From contig JAAYHO010000216.1 of the NCBI GenBank assembly GCA_012735335.1, positions 1 through 21,635 of the forward strand: 21,635 nt of DNA, given 5' to 3'. Shown here piece by piece: positions 6,971 through 14,086 of this stretch. This DNA is from Gammaproteobacteria bacterium. Its GTDB lineage: Bacteria > Pseudomonadota > Gammaproteobacteria > Pseudomonadales > Pseudomonadaceae. Every line of letters begins with the position of its first letter. Position 1 is the first letter of the stretch. The position numbers and the translations under genes were made by a program. The notes under the pieces are model-generated. The model saw only the letters and a program-made list of their open reading frames with translations, searched no databases and had not been told where the DNA came from.

Positions 6971-8623
6971 ATGTTAACGGGTGCTACATCACTTGATCTT
7001 GTCAGGGACGAACTCTTTGTCAGCGTCGGCGAAGTCGAGGATCTGCTGCAGCAGTTCCTCGAAGAGCGCCACAGCGGCAATCTGCTGCAACAGGCCATCG
7101 AGGGCCTGCAACAGTTGCGCGGCACCCTGAATCTGATTGAACTGAGCGGTGCAGCGTTGCTGCTCGAAGAGATGATCGCGCTGGCAACCGACATTCCGGT
7201 GCACGAAGGGGAGGGGCTCAATGCGCCCCTCTCGACCTTGTGTAACAGCCTGTTCCTGCTGCAGCGTTATCTGCACTTCTGCCGCCAGCAGGGCAGTGAA
7301 CGTCCGGAATTGCTGTTGCCGGTCATCAACGAACTGCGCTCCCACCGTGCGGGCGCCAAACCCCTGCCGGAAAGTCATTTCTACTCCCTGGATCCCCAGC
7401 GCGTACCCGCCGCATTGCGTAATGGTGCCCGTGAGCCGCTGGCGCCGAGAACCTTTGCCCGCCTGCGGCAGATGTTCCAGCTCGGCTTGCTGGACATGAT
7501 CCGTGAGCCGGGGCAGGCGGCGGGTATCGGGCTGATGAAAAGAGCCCTGCAGCGCTGGGAAACCCGTCTGGAAGACCGCATTGCCACCCTGTGCTGGATC
7601 GCCTCGGCTTCACTGGAAGCGCTGGAGGTCACTCCGCTGGAGGTGACCAATGAGCGCAAGCGTTTGTACTCGCGGCTGGATCGGGAGATCAAGCGACTGG
7701 TCAGCGGGCAGGCGGAAACCGATGCCACCGCTGCCCTGCGTGTCGAGCTGCTGTACCTGGTAGCCCTGGCGGATGATGGCAGCGTGCTGTGTGATGAAGT
7801 GCGCCGGGCGGTCAACCTGCCTGACCCCGGCTATACCGAAGCCAGCCTGCAGCAGGCCTTTACCAGCCTGCGCGGCCCGGGTACGGATGTCATGCGCTCG
7901 GTTGCCGAAGCGCTGCAGGAAGAGATTACCGCAACCAAGGACATGCTTGACCTGCTGGCGCGTAACGCCGGTGATACCGATCAGTCGCTGGAGAGCCTCG
8001 ATGCCTCCCTGCAGCGCCTGTGGAAAACCCTGAGCGTGCTGGATATGCCGGGTATTTCCGAGCGGATTCGTCAGGCTGCGGAACAACTGGGTAGCTGGCA
8101 GCCGGGGGACAATCAGGTTCTGGAGCATATCGCCGATGCGGTGCTGCACGCCGAGCTGCTGGTTACCCGCATGGAAAGCGACGGTGAAACCCTCAGCACC
8201 CTGGAAGCGGATCAGCAGCATACCCCGGTCGAGCTCAAGGAAGCGCACATCGTGCTGGTCGAGGAATCCCAGGCCGGACTGGCGCTGGCGCGCCGTGCAA
8301 TGACCGCCTATGTCGAATCGGATCATGACCGCATGCACCTGATGAACGTGCCGGATACCCTGGAAACCGTGCGCGGCGGCCTGATCTTCCTGGGCATGAC
8401 CCGGGCTGCGGAAATCATCCGCACGGCTACCCGCTTCATCCGCGAGACCATGCTTGAGCGCCAGAAGGCACCGGTGGAATCGCAACTGGAGGTACTGGCG
8501 GACGCACTCACCAGTATCGAGTTCTACCTGGAGTCGGCTGAGCGCTCCTCGGTCAACAAGGGCGATGTGCTGGCTCTGGCCGAAGACAGTCTGGCCGAGC
8601 TCGGTTACAAGGTAGGTTCCTGA
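6971..8623 (+). CDS. fimL: FimL, ChpA-like regulator of cAMP/type IV pilus function
   Basis: This 550-residue protein resembles P. aeruginosa FimL (PA1822), a relative of the N-terminal part of the chemotaxis-like kinase ChpA that promotes CyaB-dependent cAMP synthesis and twitching motility. It is almost entirely helical and Leu/Glu-rich with no membrane segment. The first Hpt-like helix pair (about residues 22-67) has LQQLRGTLNLIEL where an active Hpt domain would have H-x-L-K-G: the phosphorylatable His is replaced by Gln47, as expected for this non-phosphorylated family. Further Hpt-like helical repeats follow, for example around LEHIADAVLHAELLVTRM and VRGGLIFLGMTRAAEII. ATG 6971 has an AAGGAG-type site 9 nt upstream. 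nudC begins 4 nt after its stop, so the two are likely co-transcribed. Assignment rests on neighbourhood plus Hpt-like character. Confidence 0.83.
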   Translation: MLTGATSLDLVRDELFVSVGEVEDLLQQFLEERHSGNLLQQAIEGLQQLRGTLNLIELSGAALLLEEMIALATDIPVHEGEGLNAPLSTLCNSLFLLQRYLHFCRQQGSERPELLLPVINELRSHRAGAKPLPESHFYSLDPQRVPAALRNGAREPLAPRTFARLRQMFQLGLLDMIREPGQAAGIGLMKRALQRWETRLEDRIATLCWIASASLEALEVTPLEVTNERKRLYSRLDREIKRLVSGQAETDATAALRVELLYLVALADDGSVLCDEVRRAVNLPDPGYTEASLQQAFTSLRGPGTDVMRSVAEALQEEITATKDMLDLLARNAGDTDQSLESLDASLQRLWKTLSVLDMPGISERIRQAAEQLGSWQPGDNQVLEHIADAVLHAELLVTRMESDGETLSTLEADQQHTPVELKEAHIVLVEESQAGLALARRAMTAYVESDHDRMHLMNVPDTLETVRGGLIFLGMTRAAEIIRTATRFIRETMLERQKAPVESQLEVLADALTSIEFYLESAERSSVNKGDVLALAEDSLAELGYKVGS

Positions 8624-8627
8624 GTTC

Positions 8628-9461
8628 ATGCACAAGTTCACCCGATTCGTGACCTCCATTTCTGCCGAGAGCGCATCGGGTGGCTGGGTATTGATCCGCC
8701 ATGAACAGTCCTTTGCCATGTACCAGGGTAACCTGCTGCATGACCCGGACATGGCCCGTTATCTGGGCGATGCCGAATACCAGATGACCCTGGGACTGAT
8801 CGATGATCAGCCCTGTCAGCTGGTGCGGGTCAAGGAGCAGATCGACCTGCCGGGTCTGTCCTGGCACGGCCTGCGTGGGCTGATGGGCAATGTCGATGAT
8901 TCCACCTTCCGCCTGCTGGGCGTGGCTCAGCAACTGGACATCTGGTACGAGACTCACCGCTTCTGCGGCCGTTGTGGTGAGCCGACGAGCATCCGCGCCG
9001 ATGAGCGGGCCATGGAGTGTCATGCCTGCGGCAACCGTCAGTATCCCAAGCTGGCACCCTGCGTGATCGTGCTGGTGACCCGTGGTGAAGAAGTGTTGCT
9101 GGCCCGCTCCAGCAACTTCCGCTCCGGCTTCTTCAGCACCCTGGCCGGCTTCATCGAGCCGGGGGAGTCCGCCGAGGAAGCCCTGCGCCGGGAAGTGATG
9201 GAAGAGGTTAACGTTGAGGTGGATAACCTCGAATATCTCGGCAGCCAGAACTGGCCCTTTCCCAACTCGCTGATGCTGGGCTTCCATGCCGAATATGTCA
9301 GCGGCGAGATAGTCCCCCAGCCCGGGGAGATCGAAGAGGCGCATTGGTGGCATGTCAGCCAGCTGCCTTCCATCCCTCCACAGGGCACCATTTCCCGTTG
9401 GCTGATCGATTGTTATCTGGCCAGGCTGGCCAACCAGCCGGAGCCCCCTGTTCCGGCCTGA
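8628..9461 (+). CDS. nudC: NAD(+)/NADH pyrophosphatase (NAD-capped RNA hydrolase)
   Basis: NudC hydrolyses NADH/NAD+ to NMN(H) and AMP, and in bacteria removes the NAD cap from RNA 5' ends. The product is 277 residues. It has an N-terminal domain, then a zinc ribbon with Cys113, Cys116, Cys131 and Cys134 (FCGRCG and CHACG), then the Nudix box at residues 174-196 (GFIEPGESAEEALRREVMEE) with metal-binding Glu189, Glu192 and Glu193. The NADH-specific motif SQNWPFPNSLM (206-216) follows. The usual Gly near the end of the Nudix box is Asn195, a position that I believe tolerates change in pseudomonads. Start ATG 8628 lies 4 nt after fimL; an AAGGTAGG-like site is within the fimL end. Confidence 0.95.
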   Translation: MHKFTRFVTSISAESASGGWVLIRHEQSFAMYQGNLLHDPDMARYLGDAEYQMTLGLIDDQPCQLVRVKEQIDLPGLSWHGLRGLMGNVDDSTFRLLGVAQQLDIWYETHRFCGRCGEPTSIRADERAMECHACGNRQYPKLAPCVIVLVTRGEEVLLARSSNFRSGFFSTLAGFIEPGESAEEALRREVMEEVNVEVDNLEYLGSQNWPFPNSLMLGFHAEYVSGEIVPQPGEIEEAHWWHVSQLPSIPPQGTISRWLIDCYLARLANQPEPPVPA

Positions 9462-9481
9462 GGCTGACAAGGAGAGTAGGC

Positions 9482-10129
9482 ATGCAATACATGGGTCTGG
9501 CGGTGCTGGTCGGATGCATCGCGCTGCTGTTGCTGTATCTGACCGGGCGTTTCGGCTGGCGGCTGGAATGGCTGTTCGGTTGGCTCAAGGGCTGCGCACT
9601 GCTGGTCCTGCTGGGACTCTGTGCGGTGATTGCCGTGCTGGCTTGGGAGCTCGCACAGTTCCGCCCGATCAGCGACGGCTCACGTATTGCCACCCTGGAG
9701 TTCCGCCAGACCGGTACCCAGCGCTACGACGTGCGGGTGGAGTCTGCCGGGGCACTGCAGGTGTTGCCGGTTCAGGGGCATCTGTGGGAGATGGACGTGC
9801 AGGTGCTGCGCTGGCGTGGGCTGCCACACATGCTGGGGCTGGAGGATGGTTATCGGCTCAATGGTCTGAGCGGACGTTACCTGAGCCTGGAGCAGCAGCG
9901 GGAAATGAATGCCGCGCTGACCCAGTCGCTGCACGCCACACCAGCCTGGCGGGACGCCTGGCGCTGGCTGGACCGGCTGAACATGAACTGGCTGTACGCC
10001 GATGCCTTCGCCATCCGCTTCATGCCGATTGCCGACAATGCACGTTTTGCCGTGGAAATCGGCGCTACCGGCCTGTCCCCCGTAGCCATGAACCCCCAGG
10101 CGCTGGAAGCCATGAAGGGGTTCGAATAG
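9482..10129 (+). CDS. Conserved small inner-membrane protein (PA1824-like), function unknown
   Basis: This 215-residue protein has two hydrophobic helices at its N-terminus (about residues 4-21, LAVLVGCIALLLLYLTG, and 37-55, ALLVLLGLCAVIAVLAWEL) separated by a short charged turn. A soluble domain of about 160 residues follows. That domain is rich in beta-type sequence (IATLEFRQTGTQRYDVRV, GRYLSL, FAIRFMPIADNARFAVEI) and would face one side of the inner membrane. No catalytic motif is apparent. ATG 9482 is preceded by AAGGAG at 7 nt and sits 20 nt after nudC, suggesting the same transcript as fimL-nudC. Its position after nudC matches P. aeruginosa PA1824. A longer in-frame reading from 9344 would overlap nudC and is unlikely. 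Confidence 0.7.
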   Translation: MQYMGLAVLVGCIALLLLYLTGRFGWRLEWLFGWLKGCALLVLLGLCAVIAVLAWELAQFRPISDGSRIATLEFRQTGTQRYDVRVESAGALQVLPVQGHLWEMDVQVLRWRGLPHMLGLEDGYRLNGLSGRYLSLEQQREMNAALTQSLHATPAWRDAWRWLDRLNMNWLYADAFAIRFMPIADNARFAVEIGATGLSPVAMNPQALEAMKGFE

Positions 10130-10139
10130 GCGGCCTGTA

Positions 10140-10907
10140 TCAGGACAACATCCCGCCATCCACATTGATCGCGGTGCCGGTGGTGTAACTGGAGGCATCG
10201 CTGACCAGGTACAGCACGGTACCGGCCATCTCGCTCGGGTCAGCCGGGCGGGCCATGGGGATGCGCTGCAGAGCAGGTTTGAGAATGCTGTCGTTCTTCA
10301 CCAGTGCCGAGGCAAACTTGGTGTCGGTCAGGCCCGGCAGCAGGGCGTTGCAGCGGATACCGAACTGCGCACACTCCTTGGCAAACACCTTGGTCATGTT
10401 GATCACCGCGGCCTTGGTGATCGAGTAGATGCCCTGCATCAGCCCCGGCACCAGGCCATTGACCGAGGCCACGTTGAGGATGGCACCGCCGCCATTCTCG
10501 CGCATCAATTTGCCTGCCTCGACAGACATGAAGAAATACCCTCGGATGTTCACGTCCAGGGTCTTCTGGAAGGCGCCGAGGTCCGTATCCAGCACGTTGC
10601 CGAAGTAGGGGTTGGTGGCGGCGTTGTTGACCAGAATATCCAGCTTGCCGAACTGCTGACGGATCGCCTCAACGGTGCCAATGATCTGCTCCATCTCACC
10701 GATATGACAGGCCATGGCGCTGGCCTTGCCACCGGCGGCAATGATGGAATCGGCCACCTGCTGGCAGTCATCGATCTTGCGGCTGCTGACGATCACATGG
10801 GCGCCCTGCTGGGCCAGCAGGCGGGCAATGGCCTCGCCGATCCCACGGCTGGCACCGGTTACCAGGGCAATTTTTCCGTCCAGGTCGAACAGTTGGGTTT
10901 TCTGCAT
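10140..10907 (-). CDS. SDR-family NAD(P)-dependent oxidoreductase (DHRS4-like)
   Basis: This is a classical short-chain dehydrogenase/reductase of 255 residues. The Rossmann cofactor motif is TGASRGIG (17-24), the structural NNAA is at 94-97, and the catalytic Ser148, Tyr161 and Lys165 are intact (NVASVNG, YSITK). The segment after beta-2 is VSSRK; its basic residues suggest NADP(H). SSRK, CHIG and NNAATNPYFG recall carbonyl reductases of the DHRS4 type, so a ketone/aldehyde or 3-oxoacyl substrate is plausible, but the substrate cannot be read from the sequence. The start ATG 10907 has AAGGA 7 nt upstream. It converges on the gene ending at 10129 with a 10-bp gap. A terminator at 11047-11072 separates it from the upstream SCP2 gene, so it probably has its own promoter in 10908-11046, though I see no convincing one. 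Confidence 0.88.
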   Translation of the reverse strand: MQKTQLFDLDGKIALVTGASRGIGEAIARLLAQQGAHVIVSSRKIDDCQQVADSIIAAGGKASAMACHIGEMEQIIGTVEAIRQQFGKLDILVNNAATNPYFGNVLDTDLGAFQKTLDVNIRGYFFMSVEAGKLMRENGGGAILNVASVNGLVPGLMQGIYSITKAAVINMTKVFAKECAQFGIRCNALLPGLTDTKFASALVKNDSILKPALQRIPMARPADPSEMAGTVLYLVSDASSYTTGTAINVDGGMLS

Positions 10908-11046
10908 CTTCTTGTCCTTGTCTGATAGAGGCGGGGTAGCCAGTCAATCTACTGCAGCGTTCGGCCTCTGCCAACCGCCACGCTGGCATATCAGGCAGCG
11001 TGTTGGTGGGGTATAAGAAAGGTGGCTGCCAGAGATGACCGGGCAT

Positions 11047-11072
11047 AAAAAACCGGAGCCTGGGCTCCGGTT
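11047..11072 (-). terminator. Rho-independent terminator of the SCP2 gene
   Basis: AACCGGAGCC (11051-11060) and GGCTCCGGTT (11063-11072) form a perfect 10-bp stem around a very tight loop (the innermost pairs probably stay open). On the minus strand it is followed by TTTT (11050-11047). It lies 16 nt past the SCP2-gene stop codon at 11089. Confidence 0.85.
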
Positions 11073-11088
11073 TCTGGTGTTCCCTGGA

Positions 11089-11403
11089 TCAGACCGGGAA
11101 CAGCTCGCCCAGTTTCAGGGCCAGCATCATGTCGCCTTCGGCGCGCAGCTTGCCGCCCATGAAGGCCTGCATGCCATCGGTCTCGCCGGAGATAACGCCG
11201 TTCAGCGTTTCGGAGTCCATGATCAGGGTAACATTCGGATCGTCCGCTTCGCCCTGGCTGACAGCACAGGTGCCATCCTTGATGGCGGCGTAGAAGTTGG
11301 AATCATCCTCGATGTTGAATTGAAAAACCAGATCCAGGCCAGCGGCGGCGGCCGGGTTGAACTTGCCTTCCATGTTTTTGATGATGTCAGCAACAGTAGT
11401 CAT
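11089..11403 (-). CDS. SCP2 sterol-binding domain protein (lipid-binding)
   Basis: This is a stand-alone SCP2 domain of 104 residues. The family forms a hydrophobic tunnel that binds fatty acyl or sterol-like lipids. Recognisable pieces are the N-terminal helix MTTVADIIKNMEGKFNP, the strand pair LDLVFQFNIEDDSNFYAAIKDG, and the C-terminal DPNVTLIMDSETLNGVISGE then AFMGGKLRAEGDMMLALKL, the SCP2 hallmark (GKLKixGD). I choose ATG 11403 because AGGAAG is correctly spaced upstream and it gives the normal domain start; an in-frame ATG at 11436 would add an atypical 11-residue tail. It is monocistronic, with a promoter at 11475-11503 and a terminator at 11047-11072. A role in acyl-CoA or lipid handling is inferred only from the fold. 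Confidence 0.88.
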   Translation of the reverse strand: MTTVADIIKNMEGKFNPAAAAGLDLVFQFNIEDDSNFYAAIKDGTCAVSQGEADDPNVTLIMDSETLNGVISGETDGMQAFMGGKLRAEGDMMLALKLGELFPV

Positions 11404-11474
11404 GGATTCTTCCTTATCGGATGTTTCATGGAGCAACGGTACGCGTTGCAGCGCAGAGTGGTGCAGCTCGTGAG

Positions 11475-11503
11475 AGGTTAGGGTGGCTCAGGGATGCTGT
11501 CAA
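11475..11503 (-). promoter_or_regulatory. Consensus-like sigma-70 promoter for the SCP2 gene
   Basis: On the minus strand a perfect -35 TTGACA (11503-11498) is 17 nt from TAACCT (11480-11475). Transcription would begin near 11468, giving a leader of about 65 nt before ATG 11403. An operator-like palindrome lies directly upstream (11510-11525). Confidence 0.6.
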
Positions 11504-11509
11504 CAAAAA

Positions 11510-11525
11510 TCATACGATCGTTTGA
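11510..11525. promoter_or_regulatory. Operator-like palindrome between the SCP2 gene and sohB
   Basis: TCATACGATCGTTTGA is a 16-bp near-perfect palindrome with an 8-bp perfect core ACGATCGT and one mismatched pair. It ends 6 bp upstream of the SCP2-gene -35. TetR-type regulators often use sites of this shape; no regulator is encoded nearby. Confidence 0.45.
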
Positions 11526-11606
11526 AATGTGCCTGAATGCAGTAGTCATCAGGAGGGGAATGATGGGGTATGCTTGGCAACAGACGAATCGATTGGGGAG
11601 ACATGT

Positions 11607-12626
11607 GTGGACTGGCTTGCAGAGTATGGATTGTTCGCCGCCAAGGTACTGACCGCGCTGGTGGCGCTGTTTGTCGTGCTGATCATGGTGGCTTCGCTCA
11701 AGGGGCGACAGCGCAAGGCCGAGGGTCTGTTGCAGGTTACCCGGCTCAATGACCAGCTGGCACGCATGACCGACAGGCTCGGCCATGCGGTGCTGGACAA
11801 GCCAGCCCTCAAGGCGCTGCACAAGACCCGCAAGCAGGAGGCCAAGGCGCGCAGCAAGGGCAGTGCCGAGCGGGACAAGGTGTTCGTGTTGAATTTCCAT
11901 GGGGATATCAAGGCCAGCGCGCTGGAAAGCCTGCGCCACGAGGTCACCGCAGTGCTGGAACTGGCTACGGCGCGGGACGAGATCGTCATCAAGCTGGAGA
12001 GCGGCGGCGGCATGGTACATGCCTATGGCCTGGCTGCCTCGCAACTGACCCGCATCCGCGAGGCGGGCGTGCCGCTGACCGTGTGTGTGGACAAAGTCGC
12101 CGCCAGTGGTGGTTACATGATGGCCTGTATCGCCGACCGGGTGCTGGCCGCGCCCTTTGCCATGCTCGGCTCCATCGGCGTGGTAGCCCAGTTGCCGAAC
12201 TTCCACAAGGTACTGAAGAAGCACGATGTGGAATACGAAGTGCTCACCGCCGGGGAGTACAAGCGTACCCTGACGGTGTTCGGCAAAAACACCGACCAGG
12301 GCCGGGAAAAGTTTCAGGAAGATCTGGAAAATATCCATCGGCTGTTCAAGCAGTTTGTCACCCGCTACCGCCCGGTGCTGGATATCGACCGGGTTGCCAC
12401 CGGCGAAGTCTGGTTCGGCAGCGAGGCGCTGGAGAAGGCGTTGGCCGATGAGCTGAAGACCAGTGATGAATACATCAGCCAGCGCATCCGCCAGGCCGAT
12501 GTGTTCGAAGTGCAGTTCCACCGCCCGAAAAAATTGCAGGACCGCCTCAGTTCCAGCGTCTCCGGTGCGCTGGATCGGCTGTTGCTGACTTGGGTATCGC
12601 GTCTGCATAACCAGCGTTTCTGGTAG
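11607..12626 (+). CDS. sohB: SohB, inner-membrane S49-family serine peptidase
   Basis: SohB is a membrane-anchored peptidase of the signal peptide peptidase A (S49) family. The 339-residue product (E. coli 349) starts with one hydrophobic helix at about residues 10-30, followed by a positively charged stretch. The catalytic dyad is Ser167 in KVAASGGYMMA and Lys219 in TAGEYKRTLT, separated by 52 residues as in B. subtilis SppA. The oligomeric core motif LGSIGVVAQLPNF (187-199) is present. The start is the GTG at 11607: GGGGAG lies 6 nt upstream and the protein then begins MDWLAEYGLF as homologues do. The ATG at 11603 is out of frame, and extending to 11529 adds unrelated residues. It is divergent from the SCP2 gene and 96 bp before the reductase gene. 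Confidence 0.93.
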   Translation: MDWLAEYGLFAAKVLTALVALFVVLIMVASLKGRQRKAEGLLQVTRLNDQLARMTDRLGHAVLDKPALKALHKTRKQEAKARSKGSAERDKVFVLNFHGDIKASALESLRHEVTAVLELATARDEIVIKLESGGGMVHAYGLAASQLTRIREAGVPLTVCVDKVAASGGYMMACIADRVLAAPFAMLGSIGVVAQLPNFHKVLKKHDVEYEVLTAGEYKRTLTVFGKNTDQGREKFQEDLENIHRLFKQFVTRYRPVLDIDRVATGEVWFGSEALEKALADELKTSDEYISQRIRQADVFEVQFHRPKKLQDRLSSSVSGALDRLLLTWVSRLHNQRFW

Positions 12627-12639
12627 CAGATAATTGTGT

Positions 12640-12694
12640 TTGACAGCTGTCTGTGGGAGCTGTCCCCAGGGAGCGAAGGCCCGCCGAGAGGGCA
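12640..12694. repeat. REP-like palindromic element between sohB and the AcuI-like gene
   Basis: The spacer contains the perfect palindrome GACAGCTGTC (12642-12651), then TGTGGGAGCTGTCCCCAGG, then GGAGCGAAGG and a GCCC/GGGC pair. The TGTGGGAGC...GCGAAGG framework resembles the GTGGGAG-type REP sequences scattered between Pseudomonas genes, but the core stem is degenerate. It may also act as an mRNA structure after sohB. Confidence 0.4.
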
Positions 12695-12722
12695 GCGGAA
12701 TTGATACTAACAGGAGTCTGTC

Positions 12723-13709
12723 ATGTCCGAATTCAAGGCATTGTTGGTTACCGAAGAGCAGGGGCAGTACCAGCGCCGGGTGGTGACCAGACATATCGAT
12801 GATCTACCTGCGGGCGAGGTGCTGATCCGCGTACATTGGTCATCGCTGAACTACAAGGACGCCATGTCCGCCAGCGGCAACAAGGCCATCACCCGCAACT
12901 ATCCACACACACCCGGTATCGACGCCGCTGGGGTGGTCGAGGCCAGCTCGGTATCCGAACTGGCACCGGGGGACGAGGTGATAGTCACCGGCTACGATCT
13001 GGGCATGGACACGGCGGGGGGCTTCGGCCAGTACATCCGTGTGCCTGCGGCCTGGGTGCTCAAGCGTCCGGCCGGACTGAGCCTGCGTGAAAGCATGGTA
13101 CTGGGCACCGCCGGGCTTACCGCGGCGCTGTGTATCGACAAGCTGGAGCGCGCCGGTCTGAGCAGCGGCGCTGGCCCGGTACTGGTCACCGGTGCCACCG
13201 GCGGTGTCGGCAGCATCGCCGTGGCCATGCTTGCGCATCTGGGGCATGAGGTGGTGGCGGTGACCGGCAAGGCGGATCAGGCCGACTTCCTGCGTGGTAT
13301 CGGTGCCAGCGAGGTAATGTCCCGGGAAGAGCTGCAGGCCGGTACCAACAAGGTGCTGCTCGGTGAGCGCTGGGAGGGGGCGGTGGATACCGTGGGAGGC
13401 GATATCCTGTTCAACGTGGTCAAGTCGCTGCGCTACGACGCCAGTGTGGCCTGTTGCGGTCTGACTGCCGGTGGGCAGTTCCAGGCCAGCGTGTTCCCCT
13501 TCATCCTGCGTAACGTCAACCTGCTGGGCGTCGACTCAGTAGAGCAGCCGCTGGTAGCCAAGGCCTCCATGTGGGATCGGCTGTCGCTGCAGTGGAAGAT
13601 GGATCTGCAACAGCTGGCCGAGGAAGTTACCCTGGAACAGCTGCCCGAGCGTATCGATACCATACTCGCCGGGGGCATGGTCGGCCGCGCGGTGGTCAAC
13701 CTCGGTTGA
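12723..13709 (+). CDS. acuI: AcuI/YhdH-family acrylyl-CoA reductase-like quinone oxidoreductase
   Basis: This is a zinc-independent medium-chain dehydrogenase/reductase of 328 residues (E. coli YhdH/AcuI 324). The N-terminal catalytic domain has WSSLNYKDAMSASG (residues 39-52), PHTPGIDAAG and PGDEVIVTGYDLGMDTAGGF, hallmarks of this subgroup. The NADPH-binding Rossmann motif VTGATGGVGSIAVAML spans about 155-170, and the zinc-binding Cys/His ligands are absent. AcuI reduces toxic acryloyl-CoA to propionyl-CoA with NADPH. The exact substrate here is inferred from family membership, and a broader enoyl/quinone reductase role is possible. ATG 12723 has AGGAG 6 nt upstream. It follows sohB by 96 bp containing a REP-like element, so co-transcription is uncertain. 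Confidence 0.87.
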   Translation: MSEFKALLVTEEQGQYQRRVVTRHIDDLPAGEVLIRVHWSSLNYKDAMSASGNKAITRNYPHTPGIDAAGVVEASSVSELAPGDEVIVTGYDLGMDTAGGFGQYIRVPAAWVLKRPAGLSLRESMVLGTAGLTAALCIDKLERAGLSSGAGPVLVTGATGGVGSIAVAMLAHLGHEVVAVTGKADQADFLRGIGASEVMSREELQAGTNKVLLGERWEGAVDTVGGDILFNVVKSLRYDASVACCGLTAGGQFQASVFPFILRNVNLLGVDSVEQPLVAKASMWDRLSLQWKMDLQQLAEEVTLEQLPERIDTILAGGMVGRAVVNLG

Positions 13710-13780
13710 GGTGCAGTGAATACCCTGGATCTATTTCACCAGGCGCAGAAGCGGATCAACCTTACCCTGCGCCGGGCGAA

Positions 13781-14086
13781 TTAATTGCGTCTGCTGCGGA
13801 TCTCGACCAGCCTGTCGTCAAGAAAGCGCAGCTGATAGGTGATGCCGCCAGCCGGGGTGTATGTCCAGTGCTCGACCGTGGCGGCGCCGCGTACGACATA
13901 GCCGTCTTCGTCGACATGGGGACTGTCCGTGGCCTGTGAGGAGGGCGCGCCGCATTTATCCAGCACGTCCTGAGTACTCTCGCCGGTAGCGACGATGCTG
14001 TCATTGCAGCGCATGGTTGCGCCGAAGAGGCTGGTAGAGGCGAGCACGCTGGCCAGCAGGGTAAGTACGCAGAGAGGATGTTTCAT
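13781..14086 (-). CDS. DUF2845 secreted small protein
   Basis: This 101-residue protein starts with a clear Sec signal peptide (MKHPLCVLTLLASVLASTSLFGA). The mature part of about 78 residues begins MRCNDSIVATGESTQDVLDKCGAP, with two cysteines (27 and 45) that could form a periplasmic disulfide, then WTYTPAGGITYQLRFLDDRLVEI. This matches the DUF2845 family common in Pseudomonas; its function is unknown. Its ATG overlaps the marC stop (ATGA), so the two are translationally coupled. A GGGAG lies about 11 nt upstream. It converges on the AcuI-like gene. Confidence 0.82.
   Translation of the reverse strand: MKHPLCVLTLLASVLASTSLFGATMRCNDSIVATGESTQDVLDKCGAPSSQATDSPHVDEDGYVVRGAATVEHWTYTPAGGITYQLRFLDDRLVEIRSRRN

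Noticed and set aside
7610..8752. 380-codon minus-strand open frame opposite fimL
   Set aside because: It is a reflection of the fimL/nudC reading frames, with no recognisable domain and no ribosome site.
8628..9461. NudC as inactive because of Asn195 in place of the Nudix-box Gly
   Set aside because: The metal-binding Glu residues, zinc cysteines and the NADH motif are all intact, and I believe this Gly is variable in pseudomonad NudC proteins.
10908..11046. Promoter for the SDR gene (TTGACT followed by TATCAG)
   Set aside because: The spacer is only 14 nt, and transcription would start within the ribosome site.
11478..12794. 438-codon minus-strand open frame opposite sohB
   Set aside because: sohB carries an intact Ser-Lys dyad and correct start on the plus strand; the antisense product is featureless and would also run through the SCP2/sohB promoter region.
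13742..13773. GGCGCAG/CTGCGCC inverted repeat between the AcuI-like and DUF2845 genes as a terminator
   Set aside because: The stem is 7 bp with an 18-nt loop and no T-tract on either strand, so it is too weak to annotate.
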